The notes under the pieces: generated by a model
Seen by the model: the letters and a program-made list of their open reading frames with translations, nothing else
Databases searched by the model: none
Told to the model about the DNA's origin: nothing
Made by a program: the position numbers and the translations under genes
Part shown: one piece after another, positions 28,056 through 37,277 of the stretch
Position numbering within the stretch: the first letter of the stretch is position 1
Layout of the letters: each line of letters starts with the position of its first letter
Source: Merdivicinus sp050943495
GTDB lineage: Bacteria > Bacillota > Clostridia > Oscillospirales > Ruminococcaceae
Length of the DNA: 64,000 bases
Assembly (NCBI GenBank): GCA_050943495.1
Contig: JBMNPH010000007.1
Span: 53,784 to 117,783 of the forward strand
Direction of reading: 5' to 3'

Positions 28056-29285
28056 TTGTCCAAAACAGATTTTATTCCCGTCCTGCTGGGCAGTGACGTC
28101 AATGTATATGGCATGGCCCGTTCTTTCCACGAGGCATATGGAATTCCCTCCGTGGCCATCGGCAAAGGTCGTTTAAACGCCACCTCAAACAGCCGCATCG
28201 TTTCGGTAGAAGTGGTGGAACCCAACCTGGAAGATGACGCAGTTTTCTGCAAAACCCTCATTGATTTTGCCGGACGCTATCCCAAAGATCAGACTCTTCT
28301 CCTGGTTCCGTGCGGTGACAACTACATTAAATTACTGGTCCGGAACCAGGAAGCGCTCCGTCCCTATTATCGCTTTGAGTGCATCAGCGAGGAACTGCTG
28401 ATGCGGCTTTCCATTAAAGAGAGCTTTTACGAAGTCTGTACTGAACATGGCTTTGAATTTCCGAAAACAACCACCTGTTCTTATGAAAACTACAAGACGG
28501 TGGAACTGCCCTTTGATTTTCCCGTGATTATCAAGCCCTCCAATTCGGTGGCATACTGGAACTGCAAGTTCCCCCACAAGAAAAAAGTCTTTGTGGCTCA
28601 GAACAAGCAAGAGTATGATGCCATTCTCAATGCGATTTACGGTTCTTCCTATAAAGACCATCTGATTTTGCAGGAATATATTCCCGGCGACGACGCGCAG
28701 ATGCGAGTGATGAACTGCTATTGTGGTTCTGACAAAAAAGTGAAGCTCATCGCCCTTGGACACGCCCTTCTGGAGGAACATTCCCCGGAAGGCATTGGCA
28801 GTTACGCCGCCATTATCAATACCCGGGATGACGCTTTAGCGGAGCAGATGAAAAACTTCCTAGAGGGCATCGGCTATGTGGGCTTTGCCAACTTCGACAT
28901 GAAGCTGGATCCTCGGGATGGCAAGTACAAACTCTTTGAAATGAACCTGCGGCAGGGCCGTTCCAGCTTTTTCGTCACCGCTTCCGGCTACAATTTGGCC
29001 AAATGGCTCACTGACGATGTGATTTACCACAAGGAAATGCCGCTGACTATCGCCGACAATAAGGTGCTGTGGAGCATTATTCCCAAAGGGGTTATTTTCA
29101 AATATGTGTCGGACGAGTCCCTAAAGGCTGAGGCGAAAGCACTCATTAAGGCCGGAAAATACTGCCAGTCCCTTTACTACAAACCAGACATGACCATGAA
29201 ACGGCGAATTGGCTGGCTCAAAAACCAGTTCCATTACTATCAGAAGTACAAACGTTATTTTGGAAACAAAGGATTAACCGATTGA
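28056..29285 (+). CDS. D-aspartate ligase-like ATP-grasp enzyme (peptidoglycan cross-bridge)
   Basis: This 409-residue ATP-grasp carboxylate-amine ligase carries LPFDFPVIIKPSNSVAYW (ATP-binding), LILQEYIPGDDAQMRV and GFANFDMKLDPRDGKYKLFEMNLRQGRSSFFVT (metal-binding Asp/Glu/Asn). The N-terminal LLGSDVNVYGMARSFHEAYG and these blocks closely match, from memory, the D-aspartate ligase of Enterococcus faecium. That enzyme adds D-Asp to the epsilon-amine of the stem-peptide lysine. The start chosen is TTG at 28056, with AAAGGA 9 bases upstream; a promoter covers the upstream in-frame starts. Racemase and asparagine synthase genes follow, completing the pathway. Confidence 0.85.
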   Translation: MSKTDFIPVLLGSDVNVYGMARSFHEAYGIPSVAIGKGRLNATSNSRIVSVEVVEPNLEDDAVFCKTLIDFAGRYPKDQTLLLVPCGDNYIKLLVRNQEALRPYYRFECISEELLMRLSIKESFYEVCTEHGFEFPKTTTCSYENYKTVELPFDFPVIIKPSNSVAYWNCKFPHKKKVFVAQNKQEYDAILNAIYGSSYKDHLILQEYIPGDDAQMRVMNCYCGSDKKVKLIALGHALLEEHSPEGIGSYAAIINTRDDALAEQMKNFLEGIGYVGFANFDMKLDPRDGKYKLFEMNLRQGRSSFFVTASGYNLAKWLTDDVIYHKEMPLTIADNKVLWSIIPKGVIFKYVSDESLKAEAKALIKAGKYCQSLYYKPDMTMKRRIGWLKNQFHYYQKYKRYFGNKGLTD

Positions 29286-30004
29286 TGAAAAATTTAGGAG
29301 TCATCGGCGGGTTAGGCCCCATGGCCACCGCTTATTTTCTGGAATTGATTGTAAAAATGACCGAAGCCTCCTGCGACCAGGATCATCTGGATGTCACCAT
29401 CCTGAACCGGCCACAGATTCCCGACCGCACGGCCTGTATTCTGGGGAAAAGTAAAAAGAGCCCCGTTCCTATGATGGCAGAGGCGGCCAGAACCTTGGAA
29501 GGTCTGGGGGCTTCCTGTATTGCGGTTCCCTGCATTACTTCCCATTACTTTTTCGGGGAACTGCAAAAAGAGGTGTCCATCCCTTTTGTCAATCTGGTAA
29601 AAGAGACGGCTCAGCATTTAAAGGTAAACGGAGTGAAAACCGCCGGGATTCTGGCCACCAGTGGAACAGTTTCTACCCGCCTTTTTCAGCAGGCGCTGAC
29701 AGAACTGGGTATGGACTTCGTTATCCCGGACGAGGAAAATCAACAGAAAGTTATGCACTTGATTTACGACAATGTCAAAGCTGGTATACCGCCGGAACTT
29801 CCTCTGTTTGAAGAAGCTTGCGCAAGTCTCCGGAAAAAGGGGGCAGAGTGTATGATTCTGGGATGTACAGAACTTTCTCTCATTAAACGAGATTTTCCCA
29901 TTGGTCCAGGTTGTCTGGACGCTTTGGAAGTGCTGGCTAAGCGTTCTATCGAGTTCTGCGAAAAACCTCTTCGACCGGCATATTCCTCTTTAATTACCCG
30001 ATAA
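29285..30004 (+). CDS. Aspartate/glutamate racemase family protein
   Basis: This 239-residue PLP-independent racemase of the Asp/Glu racemase superfamily would supply D-aspartate for the upstream ligase. It starts LGVIGGLGPMATAYF. The two catalytic cysteines are expected in IAVPCITSHYFF (first half) and MILGCTELSLI (second half). The first motif usually reads PCNTAH; here Asn is replaced by Ile. The ATG overlaps the ligase stop (TGATG), so the two are translationally coupled. A free amino-acid racemase is more likely than MurI because of the GGLGPMAT start. Confidence 0.88.
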   Translation: MKNLGVIGGLGPMATAYFLELIVKMTEASCDQDHLDVTILNRPQIPDRTACILGKSKKSPVPMMAEAARTLEGLGASCIAVPCITSHYFFGELQKEVSIPFVNLVKETAQHLKVNGVKTAGILATSGTVSTRLFQQALTELGMDFVIPDEENQQKVMHLIYDNVKAGIPPELPLFEEACASLRKKGAECMILGCTELSLIKRDFPIGPGCLDALEVLAKRSIEFCEKPLRPAYSSLITR

Positions 30005-30031
30005 CCCCTTTAGAAAGGATGAATACTTCCC

Positions 30032-31876
30032 ATGTGCGGATTTGCAGGATTTACCACCAACGGCTATACCGGCGACCGTCTGGCCATCATCAAAGCCATG
30101 TCTGACCAGATCATCCACCGTGGCCCGGATCAGGATGACTACTATGTAGATGACGGGATTGCCATGGGCTTCCGGCGGCTGTCCATTATTGACCTGGAAG
30201 GCGGTTCCCAGCCCATTATCAACGAGGACGGTACCAAGGTCCTCACCTTCAATGGGGAAATTTACAATTTCCGAGAACTGCGGAAAGATTTAATTGAAAA
30301 AGGCCACATCTTCAAAACATCCACGGACTCTGAGGTACTTCTCCATGGCTATGAGGAGTATGGTGCGGAGCTTCTTCAGAAACTCCGGGGGATGTTTGCC
30401 TTTGTCATCTGGGATAAAACGGCGCAGAAGCTGTTCGGCGCCCGGGATATTTTCGGAATCAAACCCTTTTACTATTACAAAAAGGACGGAAACTTCCTTT
30501 ACGGCTCCGAAATCAAGTCCTTTTTGAAGCACCCCTCCTTTGTCCGGGAAGTCAACGAGGAACGCCTTCCCGACTATATGTGCTATGAGTATATTCCCTG
30601 TGACGAAACTCTTTTTAAAAACGTCTACAAACTTCCCGGTGCGCACTGTTTTGAATATAAGGACGGGAAACTGAATATCTGGCGGTACTACCACATTGAT
30701 TACAAGATCGATGAAAGCAAATCCTTAGAAGAATGGGAAAAACTCATCACCGACGAATTTACCAAATCAGTCGAAGCTCACAAAATCAGTGATGTGGAAG
30801 TTGGATGCTTCCTCTCCAGCGGCGTGGACTCCAGCTATGTGGTCAAGGAGGTTTCCAAGGTCACCAAGGATGTCAAAACCTTCTCAGTTGGCTATGCCGA
30901 GGAAAAATACAGCGAACTGCCCTATGCCCAGGATTTTTCCAAGGTTATCGGGGTGCAGAATATTTCCAACAAGGTCTCGGCAGATCAGTATTTCTCCATG
31001 GCCTCCAAAATCCAGTGGTACATGGATGAGCCTCTGCCCAATCCCTCGGAAGTGCCTCTTTATTTTCTGGCGGAAAACGCTGCCAAATATGTAAAGGTAG
31101 TGCTGTCCGGTGAAGGCGCCGACGAACTCTTCGGCGGCTACCCCATGTATCTGGCAGGAGGGCATTTCCAGAAATACTCCCGGATTCCAAAATTTATCCG
31201 GAAAGGCGCGGCGGCATTGGCTAAGAGAGCGCCGGACTTTAAAGGCAAGCATTTTATTGTCCGGGGAGCGATGGAACCTTATCAGCGGTTCATGCGCGCA
31301 AACTACGTTTTTACTAGGGACGAACGCTGGAAATATCTGAAAAATCGCATTCCAGCCAAAGACCCAGTGGAATACGCCAAACCTTTCTTTGATGAAATGA
31401 AGGACTTTGACGAGCCGACCCAGCTTCAGTATGTGGACATTCACACCTGGATGCTTTACGACATCCTGCAAAAGGCCGACCGGATGAGCATGGCCAATTC
31501 TCTGGAACTGCGGGTGCCGTTCCTGGACAAAAAAATGCTGGAACTGGCGGTGCAGATTCCTACCCGTTACCGCATCGACGGCAACACCACCAAGGTTGCC
31601 CTGCGTGGAGCCGCCATCAAGCAAATTCCCGAACGGACTGCAAATAAGAAAAAACTGGGATTCCCGGTACCTCTCAATGACTGGCTCCGGCAGGATAAAT
31701 ATTACAATATGGTGCTGGAAAAATTTGAGGGAGAGATTGCGGATCGGTTCTTCAACCGAGAAGCGATTCTGAAACTCCTCAATGATCATAAAGCAGGAAC
31801 CGCCCTGAACATGAAGAAAATCTGGACCATTTACAGCTTTATTCTTTGGTATGAGGAATTTTTCGTAATTCATTAA
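30032..31876 (+). CDS. Glutamine-hydrolysing asparagine synthase (AsnB/AsnH type)
   Basis: This 614-residue class B asparagine synthase has the N-terminal Ntn glutaminase with nucleophile Cys2 (MCGFAGF), IIHRGPDQDD, FNGEIYNF and GARDIFGIKPFYY. The synthetase domain has the PP-loop VGCFLSSGVDSSYV and VVLSGEGADELFGGYP. The length is normal. RBS GAAAGGATG precedes the ATG. As third gene after a D-Asp ligase and a racemase, it may amidate the D-Asp side group to D-isoasparagine, as AsnH does in Lactococcus. A role only in free asparagine synthesis cannot be excluded. Confidence 0.93.
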   Translation: MCGFAGFTTNGYTGDRLAIIKAMSDQIIHRGPDQDDYYVDDGIAMGFRRLSIIDLEGGSQPIINEDGTKVLTFNGEIYNFRELRKDLIEKGHIFKTSTDSEVLLHGYEEYGAELLQKLRGMFAFVIWDKTAQKLFGARDIFGIKPFYYYKKDGNFLYGSEIKSFLKHPSFVREVNEERLPDYMCYEYIPCDETLFKNVYKLPGAHCFEYKDGKLNIWRYYHIDYKIDESKSLEEWEKLITDEFTKSVEAHKISDVEVGCFLSSGVDSSYVVKEVSKVTKDVKTFSVGYAEEKYSELPYAQDFSKVIGVQNISNKVSADQYFSMASKIQWYMDEPLPNPSEVPLYFLAENAAKYVKVVLSGEGADELFGGYPMYLAGGHFQKYSRIPKFIRKGAAALAKRAPDFKGKHFIVRGAMEPYQRFMRANYVFTRDERWKYLKNRIPAKDPVEYAKPFFDEMKDFDEPTQLQYVDIHTWMLYDILQKADRMSMANSLELRVPFLDKKMLELAVQIPTRYRIDGNTTKVALRGAAIKQIPERTANKKKLGFPVPLNDWLRQDKYYNMVLEKFEGEIADRFFNREAILKLLNDHKAGTALNMKKIWTIYSFILWYEEFFVIH

Positions 31877-31892
31877 GGAGGATATGTATCCT

Positions 31893-32369
31893 ATGGATAT
31901 TACATTCCGTACAGAAGAAGGGCGATTCAACTATCGGGTATGCGCGATCATTATTGAGAATGGAAAAATCCTGGCGATGCATGATGAGCGTTCACCTTAT
32001 TACTATCTTCCAGGGGGAAGAGTTGCTTTGCATGAGACCGCTGAACAGGCACTGTTACGCGAACTTCGGGAAGAATTGGAAATTGAGGCGCGGATTATTC
32101 GTCCGTTGTGGCTGAATCAAAGCTTTTTTACAGAGGATGTCAGCCAAGAACGATATCATGAAATCTGCCTGTATTTCCTGACGGATGTTTCTCAGACAAA
32201 TCTTCTGGAAAAGGGCGAATGCTTTACACGATTCGAAAATAAACATGTCCACACTTTTGAATGGCTTAAACTGCAACGCCTGCGGAATGAATATTTTTAT
32301 CCGAATTTTTTGAAACAAGAAATTTTTTCAATCCCTGATACCTTTATGATTCATACAGAATACGAGTAA
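31893..32369 (+). CDS. Nudix hydrolase family protein
   Basis: This 158-residue protein carries a Nudix box GGRVALHETAEQALLRELRE followed by ELEIE. The metal-binding REL-x-EE core is intact, but the usual Gly near the end of the box is Glu. It would hydrolyse a nucleoside diphosphate-type substrate that cannot be inferred. Two ATGs compete: 31884 is only 2 bases after GGAGG, while 31893 is 11 bases after it, so 31893 is preferred. It follows asparagine synthase by 16 bases and may be in the same transcript. A weak hairpin (AATACGA/TCGTATT, 32359-32379) overlaps the stop. Confidence 0.85.
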   Translation: MDITFRTEEGRFNYRVCAIIIENGKILAMHDERSPYYYLPGGRVALHETAEQALLRELREELEIEARIIRPLWLNQSFFTEDVSQERYHEICLYFLTDVSQTNLLEKGECFTRFENKHVHTFEWLKLQRLRNEYFYPNFLKQEIFSIPDTFMIHTEYE

Positions 32370-32421
32370 TATTCGTATTATTTTGACAAAATATAACAGA
32401 TTGTAAAAGAAAGGAACTGCC

Positions 32422-33339
32422 ATGAGTTTTGATAACAAGCGCCGCTCTGGCGGCAGACCGATGAATAAACCAACCGGACGTCCTGCCGGTAAGAATTTTA
32501 ACCGGAATCCTGATCCGATGCGCCAGCTTCGGCGTGACCGGGATGACGATTTCGCTTTCCGTCCCGATGACGAAAATACTGCTTTTATTGCCGGCCGAAA
32601 TGCTGTGATCGAAGCTCTAAAGGCAAATACCAATGCAGATACTCTATTTATTGAAAAAGGACAGACCGGCGGCAGCATGTCTAAAATCATCGCGCTTGCT
32701 AAACAGGCGGGCTGTCCTATTAAAGAAGTAACTTCTCAGAAACTAGAAGGACTGGCTGCGGGGACTGTTCATCAAGGGGTTGTATTGTCTGTGTCCGCAG
32801 TTGAATATGCAGAAGTGGAAGATATTCTTGCCAAAGCCGCTGAAAAGGGGGAAAAGCCCTTTATCATTATTGCGGATGATATCGAAGATCCCCATAATTT
32901 GGGGGCGATTATCCGTACCGCTGAAACGGCAGGCGCACATGGAGTTATTATTCCCAAGCGGCGGGGAGTTGGCCTTACTTCTGCTGTTTTCAAATCATCG
33001 GCTGGTGCTGCTGCCCATCTGCCAGTTGCACGGGTAGCCAATCTTGCCTCCACTGTGGATGAATTGAAGGAACAAGGAATCTGGGTATACGGCTGTGATA
33101 TGGATGGACAAAACTGGTGCGAAACTGATTTTTCCGGCGGAGTCGCTCTGGTGATTGGGTCAGAAGGAAAGGGTATGAGCCGTCTCCTCAAAGAAAAATG
33201 TGATGTCATGGTTTCCCTTCCCATGCGAGGACAAATTACCTCTTTAAATGCTTCTGTTGCAGGCGGTATTATTATGTATGAAGTCACACGCCAACGTTTG
33301 GGCATCTCCGCCCATAATTCCCGGAAATCGGAATCCTGA
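32422..33339 (+). CDS. rlmB: 23S rRNA (guanosine-2'-O)-methyltransferase RlmB (TrmH/SPOUT family)
   Basis: This 305-residue protein belongs to the SPOUT methyltransferases. The N-terminal ~50 residues are a basic, Gly/Arg/Pro-rich tail (NKRRSGGRPMNKPTGRP). A substrate-binding domain starting FIAGRNAVIEAL follows. The catalytic domain has IADDIEDPHNLGAIIRTAETAG (motif 1), ALVIGSEGKGMSRLL (motif 2) and LPMRGQITSLNASVAGGIIMYE (motif 3), forming the trefoil knot for SAM. The expected target is G2251 in the peptidyl-transferase P loop. AAAGGAA precedes the ATG. The next gene starts about 20 bases after its stop. Confidence 0.93.
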   Translation: MSFDNKRRSGGRPMNKPTGRPAGKNFNRNPDPMRQLRRDRDDDFAFRPDDENTAFIAGRNAVIEALKANTNADTLFIEKGQTGGSMSKIIALAKQAGCPIKEVTSQKLEGLAAGTVHQGVVLSVSAVEYAEVEDILAKAAEKGEKPFIIIADDIEDPHNLGAIIRTAETAGAHGVIIPKRRGVGLTSAVFKSSAGAAAHLPVARVANLASTVDELKEQGIWVYGCDMDGQNWCETDFSGGVALVIGSEGKGMSRLLKEKCDVMVSLPMRGQITSLNASVAGGIIMYEVTRQRLGISAHNSRKSES

Positions 33340-33360
33340 TTGAAAGGATGTGTTTCTGTC

Positions 33361-35637
33361 TTGGGTTCTTCCGTAGATGAAATCCTTCGTGAACTGGGTG
33401 TTACCCCTTCTTCTGCTGATTCAAAACCGGCGAATCCTACGTCCTCCTCTTCTGCGGAAAACGAGGATGCTGAACTCAATGCCCTTCTGAACAGCATAAT
33501 TGGAGAAAAAACAGCGGCCGAAATCGGGGAAAAAATGAGATCAAATGAGCCGCCTACAAAAGTTTTCACACAGCGCACAAAACGCTATACTTCTCCCAAA
33601 AGTATGCCGGCAGCAAATCCGGTTCAAGAACCGCAATCCCGGTCCAATTTGCCTCCTATTTTTCAAAATATTCCTACAAAAGCAAAAGAGCCTTCTTCCA
33701 CCGATCAGACGGGGAAAATTCAAATTGATATAGATGCAATCCGCGCAGAGCAACGTCCTCCCCAATCGATTCCGGCACAAGATCTTTCTGAGCCTGCTCG
33801 GCAGTCTTCCGAAAATGAGCAACCCAAACTGCGTCCGGCAGAAAAGGTTCGAGAAATGCATCATTTTCAGAATCCCTTTGACTCTTCTTCCCAATATGCC
33901 CCGCCTTATCGCGGTTTTGGAAAAAAATTGGAACACGAATCTCCGTCTGTACAGATGGATCAATTGCGTTCCGCCTCAAAATTATCCTTGTGGACAGGTA
34001 TTCTTACATTTATCATTTCCCTTATTCTGCTCGGTTTTGTAATCGCTATTCAATTTCAGCGGGTACAATCCCCTCCTCTTATGCCAACCAGAATAACTTT
34101 AGGATTGATGGTTGCCTTAGCTGCTGCTGCAGGTGGAATCAGTTGGAAAATGATTACGACGGCACTTGTATCCTTTTTTAAATTTGAACCAAACCGTGAG
34201 ATACTGCCTGTTCTCACTTATCTTTTGTGCTTTCTCCAGGCAATTGGACAATTGATTTTTCCAAAAGGAATCCTTCATGTCAATGTTCAGCTTTACATAC
34301 CTGCCGGTGTTTTACTGCTGGCTTTTGCTTGGTTCAGTCGCGTGACAGTATTCAAGACTGCCCTCATCAATGGCAAGTTAGTTTTCTCAGATTTCGACAA
34401 ATATATTCCACAGCCCATCACCGATACCCGACTTGCGGCTGAATTTACTCGTGGTCTGGTGGATGGGTACGGAATTCCAGTTATCAACCGGCAGACAGAT
34501 TTATTAGGAGATTTTCTTCCGATTTCTTTTGGATCGGATCGCAGTGATATTTCCGGCAGGAACTTGGGAATGACCGCATTACTGATCGGAAGCGCGGCTG
34601 CTTTGTTCACCTTTTTATTCACACAGCAAAAAAATTTAGCGTTGACCGTAATGACCGCGATTTTTCTTGTCTTTTCTCCTCTCACAAATCTTTTTTGCAC
34701 CGCACATCCTCTCCGTCGAAGTGCAAAAATTTTGAATCGGGTTGGCGCGCTTGCTGCAGGAGAACGCTGTACGCAAGATTGCGCGGAAGTAAATGCCGCG
34801 GTTATTGATGCCAAAGACTTGTTCCCATCCTCGAGTGTGACTTTGAGCGGCATCAAAACTTTTGAAGGAATGCGTATTGACGAAGCAATCTTAGATACCG
34901 CCTCAGTATTAGTGCAAGCTGGCAGCATCCTTTCTGATGTTTTCCTCAAAATTATTTCCAATCGTACAGATCTTCTCCGCCAGGCAGAATCTATTTCTTT
35001 TGAAGATGGACTGGGAATTTCCGCATGGGTTGGAAAAAAACGCGTTCTTATTGGAAATCGCGAGCTTATGATTCAAAATAACATACGCGTTCCCAGCGAA
35101 GACTATGAACATCGCTTTCGAGAACAAGGTTGTGATTTGGTATATTTAGGCTCTGCAGGAGATTTGACAGCAGTATTCATTATTACACTCCGTCCCTCTC
35201 AAGAAGCAGATATGGCGATTCAACGGTTGCTGGAAAATGATATTTTACTCACGGTTCACACTGTCGATTCCATTGTCACGCAACAGCGTTTGGCAGATCT
35301 CTACCTCTGTGAAACTTCATGCTTTAAAATTCTTCCGGCGCGCCTTCAGGAAAAATTCCGCGAACGGCGGACTTTAGTGAAGCTGAAACCCGCAAGTCTC
35401 GCGAATAATGGCAGTTTTGAATCGATGTCGGCTTCTCTGGTCGTTGCCAGACGAGTCAAAGTTATGATGACCATCAGTGGAGTCATTCAGATGGTCAGCA
35501 TTCTGCTCGGAGCTGCCCTCGTTCTTATGCTGACCGTACTGAATTCTATGGCACAATTCTCGGCCCCAATCCTCTGTGGATATTTGCTGCTTTGGTTGGG
35601 CGTAGATCTCCTGATTCAAAAACTGGTTCGTATTTAA
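33361..35637 (+). CDS. Degenerate P-type-ATPase-like membrane protein
   Basis: This 758-residue protein has a disordered, Ser/Pro/Gln-rich N-terminal ~205 residues. Several membrane helices (from about residue 209) and a P-type-ATPase-like core follow, then two C-terminal helices. The SPLTNLFCTAHPLRRSAKIL segment aligns with the CPC/TPExxP helix. VIDAKDLFP with Asp483 sits where DKTGTLT should be. VLIGNRELM near residue 562 matches the nucleotide-domain exit. No GDGxND motif is found near the end. It therefore looks like a pseudo-ATPase. The start is taken as TTG 33361, 12 bases after AAAGGA; an in-frame TTG at 33340 has no site. It appears cotranscribed with rlmB. Confidence 0.7.
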   Translation: MGSSVDEILRELGVTPSSADSKPANPTSSSSAENEDAELNALLNSIIGEKTAAEIGEKMRSNEPPTKVFTQRTKRYTSPKSMPAANPVQEPQSRSNLPPIFQNIPTKAKEPSSTDQTGKIQIDIDAIRAEQRPPQSIPAQDLSEPARQSSENEQPKLRPAEKVREMHHFQNPFDSSSQYAPPYRGFGKKLEHESPSVQMDQLRSASKLSLWTGILTFIISLILLGFVIAIQFQRVQSPPLMPTRITLGLMVALAAAAGGISWKMITTALVSFFKFEPNREILPVLTYLLCFLQAIGQLIFPKGILHVNVQLYIPAGVLLLAFAWFSRVTVFKTALINGKLVFSDFDKYIPQPITDTRLAAEFTRGLVDGYGIPVINRQTDLLGDFLPISFGSDRSDISGRNLGMTALLIGSAAALFTFLFTQQKNLALTVMTAIFLVFSPLTNLFCTAHPLRRSAKILNRVGALAAGERCTQDCAEVNAAVIDAKDLFPSSSVTLSGIKTFEGMRIDEAILDTASVLVQAGSILSDVFLKIISNRTDLLRQAESISFEDGLGISAWVGKKRVLIGNRELMIQNNIRVPSEDYEHRFREQGCDLVYLGSAGDLTAVFIITLRPSQEADMAIQRLLENDILLTVHTVDSIVTQQRLADLYLCETSCFKILPARLQEKFRERRTLVKLKPASLANNGSFESMSASLVVARRVKVMMTISGVIQMVSILLGAALVLMLTVLNSMAQFSAPILCGYLLLWLGVDLLIQKLVRI

Positions 35638-35641
35638 ACAA

Positions 35642-35688
35642 AAGCGTCACAACAGCAGATTTCTGCCATTATGACGCTTCTTTTTTCT
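35642..35688. terminator. Bidirectional terminator between the P-type-like gene and proS
   Basis: AAGCGTCA (35642-35649) pairs with TGACGCTT (35672-35679), with an inner GCAGA/TCTGC stem. A T run follows on the plus strand and a shorter one on the minus strand. It serves two convergent genes. Confidence 0.8.
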
Positions 35689-35701
35689 GTTAAGTTTTCG
35701 A

Positions 35702-37141
35702 TTAGTACTGGCGTCCCCAGTAAATCATATGCTTTGCAGGCTTTCCACAGCAAACACAGGTATCCCCGATATGTTCCTGTTCAAAGGGAATGCAGCGGGA
35801 TTTAATGTTGGTGAGTTCCTTAATTTTATTTTCACATGCTTCATCGCCGCACCACATCGTCTTAATGAAGCCGCTCTTGGTGTTGGCAATTTCCAGGAAT
35901 TCTTCCCAATTATGGGCTATATAGGTGCGTTCTTCGCGGTTTTTCAACGCCTTTTCATAGAGTCCATCGCGGACTGCAGTCAGCGTTGCCGGCACTGCAG
36001 TTTCCAGCTCATCCAGCGAAACTACAATCTTTTCCCGATTATCCCGCCGCACTAAAACGCATTGATTTTGTTCCATATCCTTGGGTCCAATTTCCAAACG
36101 AACCGGTACCCCTTTCATCTCATACTGGCTAAACTTCCAACCAGGAGAATTATCCGAATCATCCAATTTTACCCGTACAATCTTTTTCAGACGTGCAGCC
36201 AATTCGTTAGCCTTGTCTAAAACGCCCGGTTTGTGCTGCGCAATCGGAATAATGACCAACTGAATTGGTGCGATGTCAGGCGGCAAAACCAACCCATTGT
36301 CATCGCCGTGGGTCATAATAATACCGCCAATCAGACGAGTAGAAACGCCCCAGGAAGTTTGATGCGGATATGCGAGCTTGTTGTCGCGACCGGTAAATTG
36401 AATATCAAAAGCACGTGCAAATCCATCGCCAAAGTAATGCGAAGTTCCGGACTGAAGTGCAACGCCATCATGCATCATCGCTTCGATTGTATAAGTAGCC
36501 TCTGCACCAGCGAACTGTTCTTTCTTGGTTTTTTGTCCCTTCAAAACCGGCATGGCAAGAGATTTTTCACAGAAGTCTGCATACACATCCAGCATCTGAC
36601 GTGTTTCTGCCATCGCCTCTTCTGCGGTCTCGTGCATAGTATGGCCTTCCTGCCACAAAAATTCCACGGAACGGAGGAAAGGACGGCTGGTCTTTTCCCA
36701 ACGCACAACCGAACACCATTGGTTGTAAAGCATAGGAAGATCGCGATAGGAGTGGATAACATGGGCATAATGCTCACAGAAAAGAGTCTCTGAGGTCGGA
36801 CGAACGCAGAGACGTTCCTGAAGCGGTTCCGACCCACCATGGGTTACCCATGCAACTTCTGGTGCGAATCCTTCTACATGATCCTTTTCTTTTTGCAGAA
36901 GACTTTCCGGAATGAACATCGGCATGCTCACATTCTCATGCCCCAATTCCTTGAAACGGGTATCCAAAATCCGCTGCATATTCTCCCAGATGGCATATCC
37001 ATACGGACGCAGAATATAGCAACCCCGGACACTCGAATAGTCAATCAATTCTGCCTTTTTGACGATATCCGTATACCATTTTGCAAAATCTTCCTCCATT
37101 GAGGTGATTTCTTCCACCATTTTCTGTTGTTTTTGTGCCAA
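35702..37141 (-). CDS. proS: Prolyl-tRNA synthetase (archaeal/eukaryote-like type)
   Basis: This 479-residue class II aminoacyl-tRNA synthetase charges tRNA-Pro. Motif 2 is around LPMLYNQWCSVVRWEKTSRPFLRSVEFLWQEGHT. TSWGVSTRLIGGIIMTHGDDNGLVLPP is motif 3 with its Arg. The C-terminal zinc-type extension has CGDEACENKIK and DTCVCCGKPAKHMIYWGRQY, ending in Tyr as in this ProS type. It lacks the editing insertion of the long bacterial form. The TTG start at 37141 has GAGGAG 8 bases upstream. A promoter lies at 37179-37207. Confidence 0.95.
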   Translation of the reverse strand: MAQKQQKMVEEITSMEEDFAKWYTDIVKKAELIDYSSVRGCYILRPYGYAIWENMQRILDTRFKELGHENVSMPMFIPESLLQKEKDHVEGFAPEVAWVTHGGSEPLQERLCVRPTSETLFCEHYAHVIHSYRDLPMLYNQWCSVVRWEKTSRPFLRSVEFLWQEGHTMHETAEEAMAETRQMLDVYADFCEKSLAMPVLKGQKTKKEQFAGAEATYTIEAMMHDGVALQSGTSHYFGDGFARAFDIQFTGRDNKLAYPHQTSWGVSTRLIGGIIMTHGDDNGLVLPPDIAPIQLVIIPIAQHKPGVLDKANELAARLKKIVRVKLDDSDNSPGWKFSQYEMKGVPVRLEIGPKDMEQNQCVLVRRDNREKIVVSLDELETAVPATLTAVRDGLYEKALKNREERTYIAHNWEEFLEIANTKSGFIKTMWCGDEACENKIKELTNIKSRCIPFEQEHIGDTCVCCGKPAKHMIYWGRQY

Positions 37142-37178
37142 ATCGATCGCTCCTCATCTTGTGATACTACTGTTCTTC

Positions 37179-37207
37179 ATTATATCAGATTACCGGCCCA
37201 ATTTCAA
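37179..37207 (-). promoter_or_regulatory. Promoter of proS
   Basis: Minus-strand TTGAAA (37202-37207), a 17-base spacer and TATAAT (37179-37184). The leader is only about 30 bases, too short for a T-box. Confidence 0.82.
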
Positions 37208-37230
37208 CCAAATTCCGCCGATTTTTCATG

Positions 37231-37257
37231 AAAAAGGGAACGATTTTCATCGTTCCC
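37231..37257 (-). terminator. Terminator of the MATE transporter gene
   Basis: GGGAACGAT (37236-37244) pairs with ATCGTTCCC (37249-37257) around a tetraloop, followed on the minus strand by TTTTT. Confidence 0.88.
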
Positions 37258-37277
37258 CAAGCTCTCTAAAAGAATGC

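Noticed and set aside
37142..37172. Possible T-box leader before proS
   Set aside because: The leader after the promoter is only about 30 bases, far too short.
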